Shown: positions 46,474 through 56,720 of the stretch, piece by piece
Layout of the letters: every line of letters starts with the position of its first letter
Position numbering within the stretch: the first letter of the stretch is position 1
Assembly: GCF_947497285.1 (NCBI RefSeq)
Contig: NZ_CANMFT010000008.1
Location: forward strand, 124,001 to 188,000
Length of the DNA: 64,000 nucleotides
Source: an uncultured Aliiroseovarius sp.
GTDB lineage: Bacteria; Pseudomonadota; Alphaproteobacteria; Rhodobacterales; Rhodobacteraceae
Direction of reading: 5' to 3'
Made by a program: the position numbers and the translations under genes
The notes under the pieces: model-generated
What the model saw: only the letters and a program-made list of their open reading frames with translations
Databases searched by the model: none
Told to the model about the DNA's origin: nothing

Positions 46474-47040
46474 ATGTCTGCACTGAAGATCAAAAAAGGC
46501 TCGTCACGCAAATCGGCTTATGACCTGCGCGATCCCAACTCCGACGTGGTGGAAAGCCATACACTGGCCTGCGTCGTGGACAACGAAGCAGGCGTTCTGG
46601 CCCGCGTTATCGGTCTTTTCGCCGGTCGCGGCTATAACATCGAAAGCCTGACCGTGGCCGAAGTTGACCACAAGGGCCATCTGTCGCGGATCACCATCGT
46701 GACCACCGGCACACCCGCAGTGATCGAACAAATCAAGGCGCAACTGGGCCGCATCGTGCCCGTGCATGAAGTGCATGACCTGACCGTCGAAGGCCGTTCG
46801 GTCGAACGCGAGCTTGCCTTGTTCAAAGTCGAGGGCTCTGGCGACAAACGGGTCGAGGCCTTGCGCCTGGCCGACATTTTCCGCGCCAATGTCGTCGATA
46901 GCACGCTGGACAGTTTTGTCTTTGAAATCACCGGGACAACCGAAAAAATTGATGCGTTTGCTGACCTGATGCGCCCGTTGGGCCTGATCGAGGTTGCGCG
47001 CACCGGCGTTGCGGCCTTGTCGCGTGGCGCTCTGGTCTGA
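46474..47040 (+). CDS. ilvH: Acetolactate synthase small subunit
   Basis: HTLACVVDNEAGVLARVIGLFAGRGYNIESLTVAEVDHKGHLSRITIVT: ACT domain. Confidence 0.96.
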   Translation: MSALKIKKGSSRKSAYDLRDPNSDVVESHTLACVVDNEAGVLARVIGLFAGRGYNIESLTVAEVDHKGHLSRITIVTTGTPAVIEQIKAQLGRIVPVHEVHDLTVEGRSVERELALFKVEGSGDKRVEALRLADIFRANVVDSTLDSFVFEITGTTEKIDAFADLMRPLGLIEVARTGVAALSRGALV

Positions 47041-47068
47041 TCACCGCGCCTCCGTCCAGAAAATTTGT

Positions 47069-47097
47069 GCCCGCCTCGGAAACGTGGCGGGCGCATT
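47069..47097. terminator. Hairpin between convergent ilvH and downstream gene
   Basis: gcccgcc-tcggaaacgt-ggcgggc followed by gcattt. Confidence 0.5.
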
Positions 47098-47112
47098 TCG
47101 TTCAAAGTCGCG

Positions 47113-47412
47113 TCAGGCCACGACGCGAAGGCGCGACCGTTCCGGCGCGGGCTCATAGCTGGCCAGCACCTGCCCCGGATCGACCGTCCCCGGCAACACG
47201 GCAATCGCGTCGATGCGCTGCACGGTCCGAAAGCCGTTTCTTTCCTCAAGCTCAAAGCGGATCTGCGTTCCACGATGAAAATTGATGACTGGCCCCGCCG
47301 TTTCAACCTCGGGTCCGATATAGGCAAGCGGCCCCTGATCTTCGCACCAGACCAAGCCAACGCTCTTTTCGGCGTTATACCACAGGATTATCCCCAACAT
47401 GCGCGTCTCCAT
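47113..47412 (-). CDS. Divergent cold-shock-domain-like small protein
   Basis: MLGIILWYNAEKSVGLVWCEDQGPLAYIGPEVE..VINFHRGTQIRFELEERNGFRTVQRIDAI resembles the CSD pattern G-V-W(F/Y)N-x2-K-x-x-G; start 47412 or the next in-frame ATG 47400. Confidence 0.7.
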   Translation of the reverse strand: METRMLGIILWYNAEKSVGLVWCEDQGPLAYIGPEVETAGPVINFHRGTQIRFELEERNGFRTVQRIDAIAVLPGTVDPGQVLASYEPAPERSRLRVVA

Positions 47413-47589
47413 TCTTTGGAGTTATTCTAGAAGCAGGTTGCGGCAGAAACAGGGCAAATATCAATTTTAAGCGCCGCTGCATGGCGTCATTGCGCAGCTT
47501 TTCCGACGCTAAGGCGCGTCAAATCGATCGGATTCAGCGCATTATTTGCCCCAACGTCAATTTGATCATTTTCGTTAGGAATCAGTGCG

Positions 47590-47611
47590 ATACATAAAGG
47601 TATCTATGTAT
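47590..47611. repeat. Inverted repeat in nrdJ/downstream intergenic region
   Basis: ATACATA-N8-TATGTAT, perfect 7-bp arms. Confidence 0.6.
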
Positions 47612-47652
47612 TTGAATGCGGAGAGGCGCAAGATCACCCCAAACCCGCCAAG

Positions 47653-47684
47653 CCAAAAAGAATGGGGCGCCCGAAGGCACCCCA
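47653..47684 (-). terminator. Intrinsic terminator reading minus strand (likely nrdJ transcript end)
   Basis: Minus strand: tggggtgcc-ttcg-ggcgcccca then ttctttttgg. Confidence 0.75.
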
Positions 47685-47783
47685 GTTTCGCTGATAAGGC
47701 TCGTGATTGATACTGCCCGATTTGTTTTTTACCTGCGGCCCTATCCGCGTCAGGGGGCGAGCGCACCCGCCCCGTGTCATGTC

Positions 47784-47809
47784 GGGTGGGCGGCATAGCC
47801 GCCCTACCC
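47784..47809. repeat. Palindromic GC-rich element (possible dispersed intergenic repeat)
   Basis: gggt-GGGCGGC-ATA-GCCGCCC-taccc. Confidence 0.5.
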
Positions 47810-47860
47810 CTATTTCGCCGATTGCCACCCCTTGGGAAAAGCGGCAACCAGCGGAAGATC

Positions 47861-50800
47861 TTAGCTGCAGCCCGTGGTCGAGCCGCAGGTGTTGCACTTC
47901 ATGCAAGTGCCGTTACGCACCAATGTGTAGTTGCCACATTCGCCGCAAGGGTCACCCTCGTAGCCTTGCATCTTGGCTTTGGTGCGCGCGTCGATCTTGT
48001 TGATCGTGCCCGCCGAAATCGCTGTCTCGCTGACCAGCGTTTCGGTCACGGTCGTCGTCACGCCCGACGTTTCCGGAACCAATGTGTTCAGAACACCCAC
48101 CGGATCAGTGCCGGTCAGCATGGTTTCTTCCGCGCCGGCCCCACCCTGCAAGACCATCAGCTCTTGCGGCATGCGCTTGCGCAGATATCCGGTCGAGCTG
48201 ATTTGCTTCAACACTTCCAAGGACTTAGTGGCGGCGGTTTCCGTCATTTCCTGAACGTTGGCGACGCCTTCTTCCTGACCACGGCCCAGATCGTCGAAGG
48301 CAGCGCCCTCAGGCTTCACATGCGCCAGATCGGTGCGGTCCAGGTAGGACACGGCCAGTTCGCGGAAGATGTAATCCAGGATTGAGGTCGCGTTCTTGAT
48401 TGAATCGTTGCCCTGCACCATCCCAGCCGGTTCAAACTTGGTGAAGGTGAAGGCGTCGACGAATTCCTCCAACGGCACGCCGTATTGCAGGCCGACCGAC
48501 ACCGCGATGGCGAAGTTGTTCATCATCGCGCGGAAGCCAGCTCCTTCCTTGTGCATGTCGATGAAGATCTCGCCCAGATTGCCGTCTTCGTATTCGCCGG
48601 TGCGCAGGTAAACCTTGTGCCCGCCAACGATGGCTTTCTGGGTGTAGCCCTTGCGACGTTCGGGCAGCTTTTCACGGCCACGCGCCACTTCCTTGATCAC
48701 GATTTTCTCGATGATCTTCTCGGCCAGTGTCACGGCTTTATCGTGGGTCGAACCCGATGCGAGGATCTCTTCGGCTTCTTCGTCATCTTCGACCAGTGCC
48801 GCAGCCAGCGGCTGGCTGAGTTTCGAGCCATCGCGATAGAGCGCGTTCGCCTTGATCCCCAACGACCAGCTCAGCTCATACGCCTTCTGACAGTCTTCAA
48901 TCGTCGCGTCGTTCGCCATGTTGATGGTTTTCGAGATTGCGCCGGAAATGAAGCTCTGCGCCGCCGCCATCATATAGATATGGCTGTCAACATTCAGGAA
49001 ACGCTTGCCTTTTTTGCCGCACGGGTTGGCGCAGTCGAAGACGCTGTAATGCTCTTCCTTCAGGTGTGGCGCGCCTTCCAACGTCATCGTGCCGCACACA
49101 TGGTCGTTGGCCGCGTCGATGTCCTTGCGGGTGAAACCAAGGTGGCTGAGCAGGCTGAAATCGGGGTTGTTCAGCTTCTCGGTCGGGATGCCCAGCACGT
49201 TGGTGCAGAACTCTTCGCCCAGCGTCCACTGGTTGAACACGAAACGGATGTCGAAGGCGGACGGCAGTGCCGCCTCGATCTTGTCGATCTCGTTTTGGCC
49301 GAAGCCGTGCCCGATCAGGGTCGTGTGGTTGATCCCCGGCGCGTTGCCGATGGTGCCGTGCCCCACGGCGTAGCTGATGATCTCTTCAATCTCGGACGAG
49401 GCATAGCCAAGCTTTTCAAGCGCTGCGGGAACCGAGCGGTTGATGATCTTGAAATAACCGCCACCCGCCAATTTCTTGAACTTCACCAATGCGAAGTCAG
49501 GCTCGATCCCTGTGGTGTCACAATCCATCACCAGACCAATGGTGCCGGTTGGCGCAATCACAGACACTTGCGCGTTGCGGTAGCCGTGCTTTTCACCCAG
49601 CGCCAGCGCTTCGTCCCACGCGCCCATGGCCAGATCGACCAGCTTGGCATCGGGGCAGTTTTTCTGGTCCAGCGGCAAAGGTTTGATCGCCAGATCCTCA
49701 TAGCCGTCTTTCGCGCCGTAAGCGGCGGTGCGGTGGTTGCGAATGACGCGCAGCATGTGGTCCTTGTTGCGCTCGTAGCCTTCGAACGCGCCCAACTCGC
49801 TCGCCATTTCGGCAGAGGTCGCATAGGACACGCCCGACAGGATCGCGGTCAGCGCCCCGCACATCGCGCGGCCTTCAGCCGAGTCGTAACCAAAGCCCAT
49901 GTTCATCAGCAGACCGCCGATATTGGCATAGCCCAGACCCAACGTGCGGAAGACATAGCTGCGTTCGGCGATCTCTTTCGACGGGAACTGCGCCATCATC
50001 ACCGAGATTTCCAGCGTGATCGTCCACAGGCGGGTCGCGTGCATGTAGTCTTCGGCCTGGAACACGCCGTCCTTCAGGAAGGTCAGCAGGTTCATCGAGG
50101 CGAGGTTACAGGCGGTGTCGTCCAGAAACATATATTCCGAGCACGGGTTCGAGCCGCGGATCGCGCCATCTTCGGGGCATGTGTGCCACGCATTGACCGT
50201 GTCGTGATACTGGATGCCGGGATCAGCACAGGCCCATGCCGCGTGACCGATCTGGTCCCACAGATCGCGCGCCTTGATGGTCTTGGCGACCGAGCCATCG
50301 GTGCGGCGGATCAGTTCCCAGTCGGCGTCGGCCTCAACAGCTTTCAGATAAGCGTCAGTGACGCGCACCGAGTTGTTCGAGTTCTGGCCCGATACAGTCG
50401 CATAGGCTTCGCTGTCCCAGTCGGTGTCATAGGTCGGGAACTCGATCGAGCCATAGCCTTGCTTGGCGTAATCCAGCACGCGCTTAACGTAAACTTCGGG
50501 GATTGCGACTTTTTTCGCGGCCCGAATGACGCCTTTCAGGGTCTCGTTCACCTTGGGATCATAGGCGTCTTCCTCGGCCCCGTCCCATGCGCGGATGGCG
50601 GCAAAGATGTGGTTCAGATGCTCTTCGTGCATCTTCGAGCCCGCGACCAACGAGGCCACTTTCTGCTCTTCCTTGACCTTCCAGTTGATGTATTCCTCGA
50701 TATCCGGGTGGTCGCTGTCCACGATCACCATCTTGGCCGCACGGCGCGTGGTGCCGCCCGACTTGATCGCGCCAGCAGCACGGTCACCAATCTTCAGGAA

Positions 50801-51568
50801 CCCCATCAGGCCGGACGACTTACCGCCACCGGACAGATTCTCGTTGGCCGCCCGCAAGGACGAGAAGTTGGTGCCGGTGCCCGAGCCGTATTTGAACAAA
50901 CGTGCCTCGCGGACCCACAGATCCATTATGCCGCCGTCACCCACCAGATCATCGCCAACAGACTGGATGAAGCAGGCGTGGGGCTGCGGATGCTCATAGC
51001 TCGACTTGGATTTGGTCAGCTTGCGGGTCTTGTGATCGACGTAATAGTGACCTTGAGCGGGGCCATCGATGCCGTAGGCCCAATGCAGGCCGGTGTTGAA
51101 CCACTGGGGCGAGTTCGGGGCCGCGCGTTGGCTGGCCAGCATGTGGCGCATTTCGTCGAAATAGGCTTTGGCGTCGGCCTCGGTGGTGAAATAACCACCC
51201 TTCCAACCCCAATAGGTCCACGCACCCGCCAGACGATCAAACACTTGCTTGGCCGAGGTCTCGCCGCCGAAGCGGTCTTCTTTGGGAAGGTCTGCCAGCG
51301 CCTTGTCGTCGGGAACCGAGCGCCACAGGAATTCAGGAACACCCTTTTCTTTCACGCGCTTCAGGGCAGCAGGCACACCGGCTTTGCGGAAATATTTCTG
51401 CGCGATCACGTCCGAGGCGACTTGGCTCCAGGCAGATGGGACTTCGCAATCGTCCAGTTTGAACACGATGGTCCCATCTGGGTTTCGAATTTCCGAAGAT
51501 GTGGTGATGAAATCCAGATCGGAATAAGCGTCTTTGCCTGCCTTGGTAAACTTACGTTCAATCTTCAT
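47861..51568 (-). CDS. nrdJ: Adenosylcobalamin-dependent (class II) ribonucleoside-diphosphate reductase
   Basis: 1235 aa; [53 protein letters not shown]-terminal Cys cluster [28 protein letters not shown]. Confidence 0.97.
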   Translation of the reverse strand: MKIERKFTKAGKDAYSDLDFITTSSEIRNPDGTIVFKLDDCEVPSAWSQVASDVIAQKYFRKAGVPAALKRVKEKGVPEFLWRSVPDDKALADLPKEDRFGGETSAKQVFDRLAGAWTYWGWKGGYFTTEADAKAYFDEMRHMLASQRAAPNSPQWFNTGLHWAYGIDGPAQGHYYVDHKTRKLTKSKSSYEHPQPHACFIQSVGDDLVGDGGIMDLWVREARLFKYGSGTGTNFSSLRAANENLSGGGKSSGLMGFLKIGDRAAGAIKSGGTTRRAAKMVIVDSDHPDIEEYINWKVKEEQKVASLVAGSKMHEEHLNHIFAAIRAWDGAEEDAYDPKVNETLKGVIRAAKKVAIPEVYVKRVLDYAKQGYGSIEFPTYDTDWDSEAYATVSGQNSNNSVRVTDAYLKAVEADADWELIRRTDGSVAKTIKARDLWDQIGHAAWACADPGIQYHDTVNAWHTCPEDGAIRGSNPCSEYMFLDDTACNLASMNLLTFLKDGVFQAEDYMHATRLWTITLEISVMMAQFPSKEIAERSYVFRTLGLGYANIGGLLMNMGFGYDSAEGRAMCGALTAILSGVSYATSAEMASELGAFEGYERNKDHMLRVIRNHRTAAYGAKDGYEDLAIKPLPLDQKNCPDAKLVDLAMGAWDEALALGEKHGYRNAQVSVIAPTGTIGLVMDCDTTGIEPDFALVKFKKLAGGGYFKIINRSVPAALEKLGYASSEIEEIISYAVGHGTIGNAPGINHTTLIGHGFGQNEIDKIEAALPSAFDIRFVFNQWTLGEEFCTNVLGIPTEKLNNPDFSLLSHLGFTRKDIDAANDHVCGTMTLEGAPHLKEEHYSVFDCANPCGKKGKRFLNVDSHIYMMAAAQSFISGAISKTINMANDATIEDCQKAYELSWSLGIKANALYRDGSKLSQPLAAALVEDDEEAEEILASGSTHDKAVTLAEKIIEKIVIKEVARGREKLPERRKGYTQKAIVGGHKVYLRTGEYEDGNLGEIFIDMHKEGAGFRAMMNNFAIAVSVGLQYGVPLEEFVDAFTFTKFEPAGMVQGNDSIKNATSILDYIFRELAVSYLDRTDLAHVKPEGAAFDDLGRGQEEGVANVQEMTETAATKSLEVLKQISSTGYLRKRMPQELMVLQGGAGAEETMLTGTDPVGVLNTLVPETSGVTTTVTETLVSETAISAGTINKIDARTKAKMQGYEGDPCGECGNYTLVRNGTCMKCNTCGSTTGCS

Positions 51569-51767
51569 GTGCCCCGTCTGTCCTTCATGCGCTGTGGCGG
51601 CTCGCGTCTTGGCGCGGGTCCACCTTGATCAATACCTTCTGCGCTGATCACAAAGGACCGGAAACAAAGAAAACCCCTCCCCTCCGAGACGTGAAAACAC
51701 CGCTTCGGACCAAAGTGACCTATTGGGTCATGTCAAATTTGTTTCACTGTCCCGCAACAACCTGCCG

Positions 51768-51783
51768 CCACTATATGTTGTGG
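51768..51783. promoter_or_regulatory. NrdR box-like site upstream of nrdJ
   Basis: CCACTATATGTTGTGG; 13 of 16 positions match the general acaCwAtATaTwGtgt form as I recall it. Confidence 0.7.
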
Positions 51784-51798
51784 CTTGATGACCAGCGC

Positions 51799-51814
51799 CC
51801 ACAAGTTGGCGTAG
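51799..51814. promoter_or_regulatory. Second, degenerate NrdR box candidate exactly 31 bp away
   Basis: CCACAAGTTGGCGTAG; phasing of about 3 helical turns. Confidence 0.4.
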
Positions 51815-52315
51815 AGACACCTATCAGGTCAACGAAAAATTATGGGATATCCACAACTCTTTTCCATTGACCTGAGGGGCATGTTCATTCTGCAAGAAAG
51901 TGGCGTTTGATTCCCCCGCGCCGACAACCCCTGCGTGTATTGAGTTTTTTCTATTTATGGGGCTGGTTTATCTGACAAAGGCAAGGTGGCGCCTGAATAG
52001 CATCAAGGTCGCAAAACACCGCGCGCGTGTATTTTGTGGCAGCCGGCCGCGCCCGGAGCATCCGTCACACTGAAAATCATTGTGCACCTGCAGAAACTCA
52101 ACAAATCAAGGCGCTCGTGCCTGAACGCGTGTCCTGTTCGCAACAGGCTTGCCCCTGTCCTTGCCCAAGCGCGCGGCGTGACGAACAGAATCGGCAGAGT
52201 AGACAGCAAGGGGGACCATGGCGTTTTCAGACCACCACATCAGACACAACATCTTGGGTCAGCCCACACCCGTTTGGCGGAAAAACCTTGTCTGCAGGAT
52301 GGTCAAGAAAGGTGG

Positions 52316-52392
52316 TGGTCGGGACGGCAAGATTCGAACTTGCGACCTACGGTACCCAAAACCGTCGCGCTACCAGGCTGCGCTACGCCCCG
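52316..52392 (-). tRNA. tRNA-Pro (anticodon TGG), CCA encoded
   Basis: Minus strand CGGGGCGTAGCGCAGCCTGGTAGCGCGACGGTTTTGGGTACCGTAGGTCGCAAGTTCGAATCTTGCCGTCCCGACCA folds to a cloverleaf; loop TTTTGGGTA. Confidence 0.97.
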
Positions 52393-52472
52393 AACGCCCT
52401 CTCCATAGCGACCGTTCCGCATGATGAAAAGAGCAAAACGCCGCGCGGGCCAGCATCAATCGCAAGAAGTCG

Positions 52473-52970
52473 TCATTCAGGCGCATCACAAGGCCATGCG
52501 GCGCGCGTTTGATCCAATGCAGGGTGGCGCAAAACACTGCCCGTGGTGATGCCCAGACGATCTGTCATCCCGCCGTTCACTTCGAGGACGGCCAGTATAT
52601 CGGATCCGCCCGGAATGGGGGTCAGGTCAAGTGGCAGGGCGTTTTCATGGATCGACGCCACAGTCCCATCTGCGCGCAGAAACAGCATATCCAACGCGAT
52701 AAGCGTGTCCTTCATCCAAAAGCTCACATTCTGTGGGGCCTCAAACAGAAACAGCATGCCGTGGCTGGCCGCCATGTCTTCGCGGTGCATCAACCCGCGC
52801 GCCCGGTCGGCGGGGGTCTGTGCCAGCTCGACGGTGAAACGTGCCACGCCCCAGTCACCGCGCAAATCCACATGTGTCGGGCTGCAATCACCAGCCGCGG
52901 CGGCGATGGAGGTTGCCGCCCAGACCCAAAGGCTGACCCCGACGTTCCGTCCAAAGGAGGAAAGCCGCAT
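52473..52970 (-). CDS. DUF192 family exported protein
   Basis: FTVELAQTPADRARGLMHREDMAASHGMLFLFEAPQNVSFWMKDTLIALDMLFLRADGTV. Confidence 0.93.
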   Translation of the reverse strand: MRLSSFGRNVGVSLWVWAATSIAAAAGDCSPTHVDLRGDWGVARFTVELAQTPADRARGLMHREDMAASHGMLFLFEAPQNVSFWMKDTLIALDMLFLRADGTVASIHENALPLDLTPIPGGSDILAVLEVNGGMTDRLGITTGSVLRHPALDQTRAAWPCDAPE

Positions 52971-52976
52971 CTCAGA

Positions 52977-53516
52977 TCACTCTTTTTCGTGGATCGCTGC
53001 GTCCCAAGCCGACACGCTGACCGCCATGAAGCCCCGTTTGCCTTGGGCCGCGCGAAGGCTGATCGCCTCGCCGGGTTGCAAATCCGCCAGACCAGAGCGG
53101 CGCAGAACCTCGACATGGATAAAAACATCCTCGGGGCGGCCGAACACATTGGCAAAACCGAAGCCTTTGGCCTTGTCGAACCACTTGACGCGCGCAGGCT
53201 CTACCGGCCCGACATCTTCGGGGTCGACCAGCCCTTCGGCAAATTCTTCCAACTGGTGAAGTCCACCATCTGCGGGTGGCTCGATCGACAGAACACTGAC
53301 CGCCTGACGGCCCCGATCCGTGGACTGTACCGTGATTTCGATCCGCGACCCGTCAGCCACCGAGCTTTGCCCGAAGTTGCGCAAGACATTGGCGTGAAGC
53401 AGAATATCTGCCCCGCCCTCGTCCGCAATGACGAAGCCAAACCCCTTGCTCGGGTCAAACCACTTGACTTGCCCGTGCACGACCACTGGCTCTTGCGCGT
53501 CGCTGGCTAGCGCCAT
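52977..53516 (-). CDS. Double cold-shock-domain protein
   Basis: Two CSDs: GQVKWFDPSKGFGFVIADEGGADILLHANVL and ARVKWFDKAKGFGFANVFGRPEDVFIHVEVL. Confidence 0.95.
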   Translation of the reverse strand: MALASDAQEPVVVHGQVKWFDPSKGFGFVIADEGGADILLHANVLRNFGQSSVADGSRIEITVQSTDRGRQAVSVLSIEPPADGGLHQLEEFAEGLVDPEDVGPVEPARVKWFDKAKGFGFANVFGRPEDVFIHVEVLRRSGLADLQPGEAISLRAAQGKRGFMAVSVSAWDAAIHEKE

Positions 53517-53630
53517 TTGAAACCTCTAGAATTTCGCATCCCCAGCTCCATAAATGGGACTAATGCGCAGGTGACGCAAGACCTAATAACCTATACTTTT
53601 AGCTAGGCTACGCATCACAATTGCCCGAAA

Positions 53631-54236
53631 TCATGGGTTTAGTCGGGTGACAGACCACGGTGCGCCTGCCTCGGCCCGCGTCCAGCGAAACCGGTCATGA
53701 AGGCGGAATGCCCCGTCGGCCCAGAATTCTATTTCGACCGGCTTAAGTCGATATCCACCCCAAAACGGAGGCCGCGGCGGATGCGTGCCATGGGTCGCGG
53801 TCACCTTCGCGACCTCGGCCATCAACGCCGCTCGCGAGGCGAGCGGTTGGCTTTGTTGCGACGCCCAAGCGCCCAGCCGACTTTTCAGCGACCGTGACGC
53901 ATAATAGGCGTCGGCCTGCGGCCCCTCTTCGCGCGTTATCAACCCGCGCACCCTGATCTGACGGCGCAGGCTTTTCCAATGCATGACGAATGCGGCCTTG
54001 CCGGCTTGATCAAGCTCGTGCGCCTTGGCAGAGCCGAAGTTGGTGTAGAACACGAACGCATCGTCTTCGATGTCTTTCAACAGAACCATGCGCACATTGG
54101 GCAGGCCGTCTGCGTCCACCGTGGACAGGGCGATGGCGTTGGGATCGTTGGGCTCGGTTTTCTCAGCTTCGGTCAACCAGCTGCGTGCAATCACAAACGG
54201 ATCGTCGCCCGAAAATATCCCGCCTCTTTCCGTCAT
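53631..54236 (-). CDS. pdxH: Pyridoxamine 5'-phosphate oxidase
   Basis: [59 protein letters not shown]. Confidence 0.96.
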   Translation of the reverse strand: MTERGGIFSGDDPFVIARSWLTEAEKTEPNDPNAIALSTVDADGLPNVRMVLLKDIEDDAFVFYTNFGSAKAHELDQAGKAAFVMHWKSLRRQIRVRGLITREEGPQADAYYASRSLKSRLGAWASQQSQPLASRAALMAEVAKVTATHGTHPPRPPFWGGYRLKPVEIEFWADGAFRLHDRFRWTRAEAGAPWSVTRLNP

Positions 54237-54392
54237 GGTCGCATCCTTTCCTGCTCGTGCCACATATAAGCGCCTGCGCGATAAGGCGCCAATTGAATTC
54301 CAACCACGCAACGTCTTCGGTGCCAAGACTTGAAGAAGCAATGCCAATCGCCTAAACGGGCTTATTGCAGTATCTCGGGACGGGGAATACAT

Positions 54393-55211
54393 ATGTCGAC
54401 CGAATTGATGAAGGGCAAGCGCGGCCTGATCATGGGACTTGCCAATGACAAGTCCATCGCGTGGGGGATCGCGAAAGCCTGTGCCGAGGCCGGGGCAGAG
54501 CTGGCTTTTTCCTATCAGGGCGAAGCGCTGAAGAAGCGCGTCGGGCCGTTGGCTGACCAGCTTGGGTCAGACATCGTGCTGGAATGCGACGTGTCGGACC
54601 AAGGGTCGATCGACACCTTGTTCAGCACCCTTGAGGCAAAATGGGGCAAGCTCGACTTCGTCGTTCATGCCATTGGGTTCTCAGACAAAAACGAACTTCG
54701 CGGCCGCTATGTGGACACCAGCCCGGAAAACTTCCGGATGACAATGGACATCTCGGTCTATTCGTTCACTGCGGTGGCGCGGCGTGCCGCTGCCATGATG
54801 CCGGACGGGGGATCACTTCTGACGCTGACCTATTACGGCGCCGAACAGGTCATGCCGCATTATAACGTCATGGGCGTGGCGAAGGCCGCGCTTGAGGCCT
54901 CGGTGCGCTATATGGCCGAAGATCTGGGCAAGGATGGCATCCGGGTGAATTCCATCTCTGCGGGGCCAATCAAGACGCTTGCGGCCTCGGGCATTGGTGA
55001 TTTTCGCTATATCCTCAAATGGAACGAACTGAATTCCCCGCTGCGTCGCAACGTGACCATTCAGGATGTGGGAAACTCCGCGCTATATCTTCTGTCTGAC
55101 CTAGGGTCGGGGGTGACCGGCGAAACCCACCACGTTGACAGTGGTTATCATGTCGTCGGCATGAAGGCCGTCGACGCACCGGATATCGACGTGGCCACAG
55201 GCCGCAAGTAA
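54393..55211 (+). CDS. fabI: Enoyl-ACP reductase (NADH)
   Basis: [44 protein letters not shown]-x6-K region [19 protein letters not shown]. Confidence 0.96.
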   Translation: MSTELMKGKRGLIMGLANDKSIAWGIAKACAEAGAELAFSYQGEALKKRVGPLADQLGSDIVLECDVSDQGSIDTLFSTLEAKWGKLDFVVHAIGFSDKNELRGRYVDTSPENFRMTMDISVYSFTAVARRAAAMMPDGGSLLTLTYYGAEQVMPHYNVMGVAKAALEASVRYMAEDLGKDGIRVNSISAGPIKTLAASGIGDFRYILKWNELNSPLRRNVTIQDVGNSALYLLSDLGSGVTGETHHVDSGYHVVGMKAVDAPDIDVATGRK

Positions 55212-55223
55212 GGAGACCCAGAT

Positions 55224-55727
55224 ATGAGCGACCGCTTGCCGCACGAAAAAGGGTTCCACATCAGCTGGGATCAAATCCACCGCGACAGCCGCGCCTTGGC
55301 GTGGCGCCTTGATGGTCAGGGGCCCAAAGACACTGGGTGGCGCGCCGTGGTTGCGATCACGCGCGGCGGCCTTGCCCCCGCGATGATCGTCGCCCGCGAG
55401 CTGGACATTCGAACCGTCGACACCGTCTCGGTCAAGTCCTATCACCACCAATCGCAGGGCGAAGCAGAGCTTCTGAAAGCCCCGGATGCGGCAATGATGG
55501 GCGACGGCGAAGGGATCTTGATCATCGATGATCTGGTCGATACCGGCAAAACGCTGGAGCTGGTGCGCAAGATGTATCCCAAAGCGCATTTCGCGACTGT
55601 TTACGCCAAGCCCAAAGGGCGTCCGCTGGTCAACACCTTCATCACCGAAGTCAGCCAGGACACCTGGATTTTCTTCCCCTGGGACATGGCCTTGCAATAT
55701 GTAGAGCCTTATCGCGGCACAGATTAA
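55224..55727 (+). CDS. gpt: Xanthine-guanine phosphoribosyltransferase
   Basis: [74 protein letters not shown]. Confidence 0.95.
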   Translation: MSDRLPHEKGFHISWDQIHRDSRALAWRLDGQGPKDTGWRAVVAITRGGLAPAMIVARELDIRTVDTVSVKSYHHQSQGEAELLKAPDAAMMGDGEGILIIDDLVDTGKTLELVRKMYPKAHFATVYAKPKGRPLVNTFITEVSQDTWIFFPWDMALQYVEPYRGTD

Positions 55728-55782
55728 ACAGCGGCGCGGTTGCCAAGGCCCCTCCTGCCCCAAAGCGCAGACCAAAAACAAG

Positions 55783-55821
55783 AACACCCGGCGCTCTGAC
55801 AAGAGGACCGGGTGTTTTTCG
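55783..55821. terminator. Bidirectional intrinsic terminator
   Basis: aacacccgg ... ccgggtgtt ttt. Confidence 0.85.
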
Positions 55822-55849
55822 TTTTGGTAGCGACGTGAAGCGCGCGGGG

Positions 55850-56425
55850 CTATTCAGCAGCTTTTGGCGCATCATCTGGTGCGGCCGGTGCGGACCCAGA
55901 TGAGGCCTCGCCCTGATCAGGCGATCGTTTCACCGGTTTACGCGGCTTGCGCGCCCGGGTTGGGGCTTTCTTGGACTTGCTTTCCGGTGTTTCCACCAAA
56001 CCGCTGTCGGCGTCGTTGGACACGTCAGATTGCGATGGCGCCGACACATTGGGTTGCTCACCCTCGCCCGCCACATCAGGCGTCGGCTTGTTGTCGGGCC
56101 GCGCTTCGCGATCCTCTTTTTCGCGTTGCTGGCGTTCGCGGTTCTGCTGTTCGGTTTGCACCCGGCGGGCTTCCATCTCGCGCTGCGCTTCGCCCAGAAG
56201 GCGGGTGTAGTGTTCGGCGTGTTGCTGGAAGTTTTCGGCGGCGACCCTGTCGTTGGACAAAAACGCATCGCGGGCCAACTGGGTGTATTTCTCGATGATC
56301 TGCTGGGGGGTGCCGCGCACCTTGCCCTCGGGCCCCGAACTGTCGAAGACCCGATTGATATTGTTTCCCGGATTGTTCCGGTTACGGTTCGACTTGTTGC
56401 GCGAACGCGATTTGGAAGATCTCAT
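55850..56425 (-). CDS. DUF4167 domain protein
   Basis: MRSSKSRSRNKSNRNRNNPGNNINRVFDSSGPEGKVRGTPQQIIEKYTQLARDAFLSNDRVAAENFQQHAEHYTRLL. Confidence 0.92.
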   Translation of the reverse strand: MRSSKSRSRNKSNRNRNNPGNNINRVFDSSGPEGKVRGTPQQIIEKYTQLARDAFLSNDRVAAENFQQHAEHYTRLLGEAQREMEARRVQTEQQNRERQQREKEDREARPDNKPTPDVAGEGEQPNVSAPSQSDVSNDADSGLVETPESKSKKAPTRARKPRKPVKRSPDQGEASSGSAPAAPDDAPKAAE

Positions 56426-56720
56426 AAGCTTGTTTTTCCAGCTTTAGCTTCAGACGCACGATGCAATAACCGTGCTGAGTTCTCGGACAAGACACCATTC
56501 TGTGCCACGACATCCGAATTGTAGGGCTTACCTGCGGCGGCTGTCCAAAGGACTGCGACGCTGCTTGTTTCTGATTGTCATGCGCGGGGTCGAAAGACAA
56601 GCCCAAACTGTCCAAAACCTCTGCAAGCGGGGGTTTTTGCCGAAAATTTGCGGGTTTGCAGGGCTTGGGCAACATCCCGACACGCCCTTCACGCCGGGTG
56701 ATTCTTGTGACCAACAGCGG

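Noticed and set aside
48485-51628. 1047-aa plus-strand ORF opposite nrdJ
   Set aside because: Shadow ORF of a high-GC gene; the minus strand encodes unmistakable nrdJ, and the plus-strand product ([16 protein letters not shown].. style) has no recognisable domain.
51842-51856. DnaA-box-like atatccacaac near the nrdJ upstream region
   Set aside because: A single 8/9 match with no cluster or other origin features; expected by chance.
52316-52392. tRNA-Pro as an integration site for a mobile element
   Set aside because: No integrase, direct repeat of the tRNA 3' end or accessory cargo is visible on either side.
52034-52424. Plus-strand ORFs (e.g. ..GRQDSNLRPTVPKTVALPGCATPR.. and ..GKIRTCDLRYPKPSRYQAALRP..)
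   Set aside because: They are antisense read-through of tRNA-Pro (52316-52392); such peptides are well-known spurious annotations.
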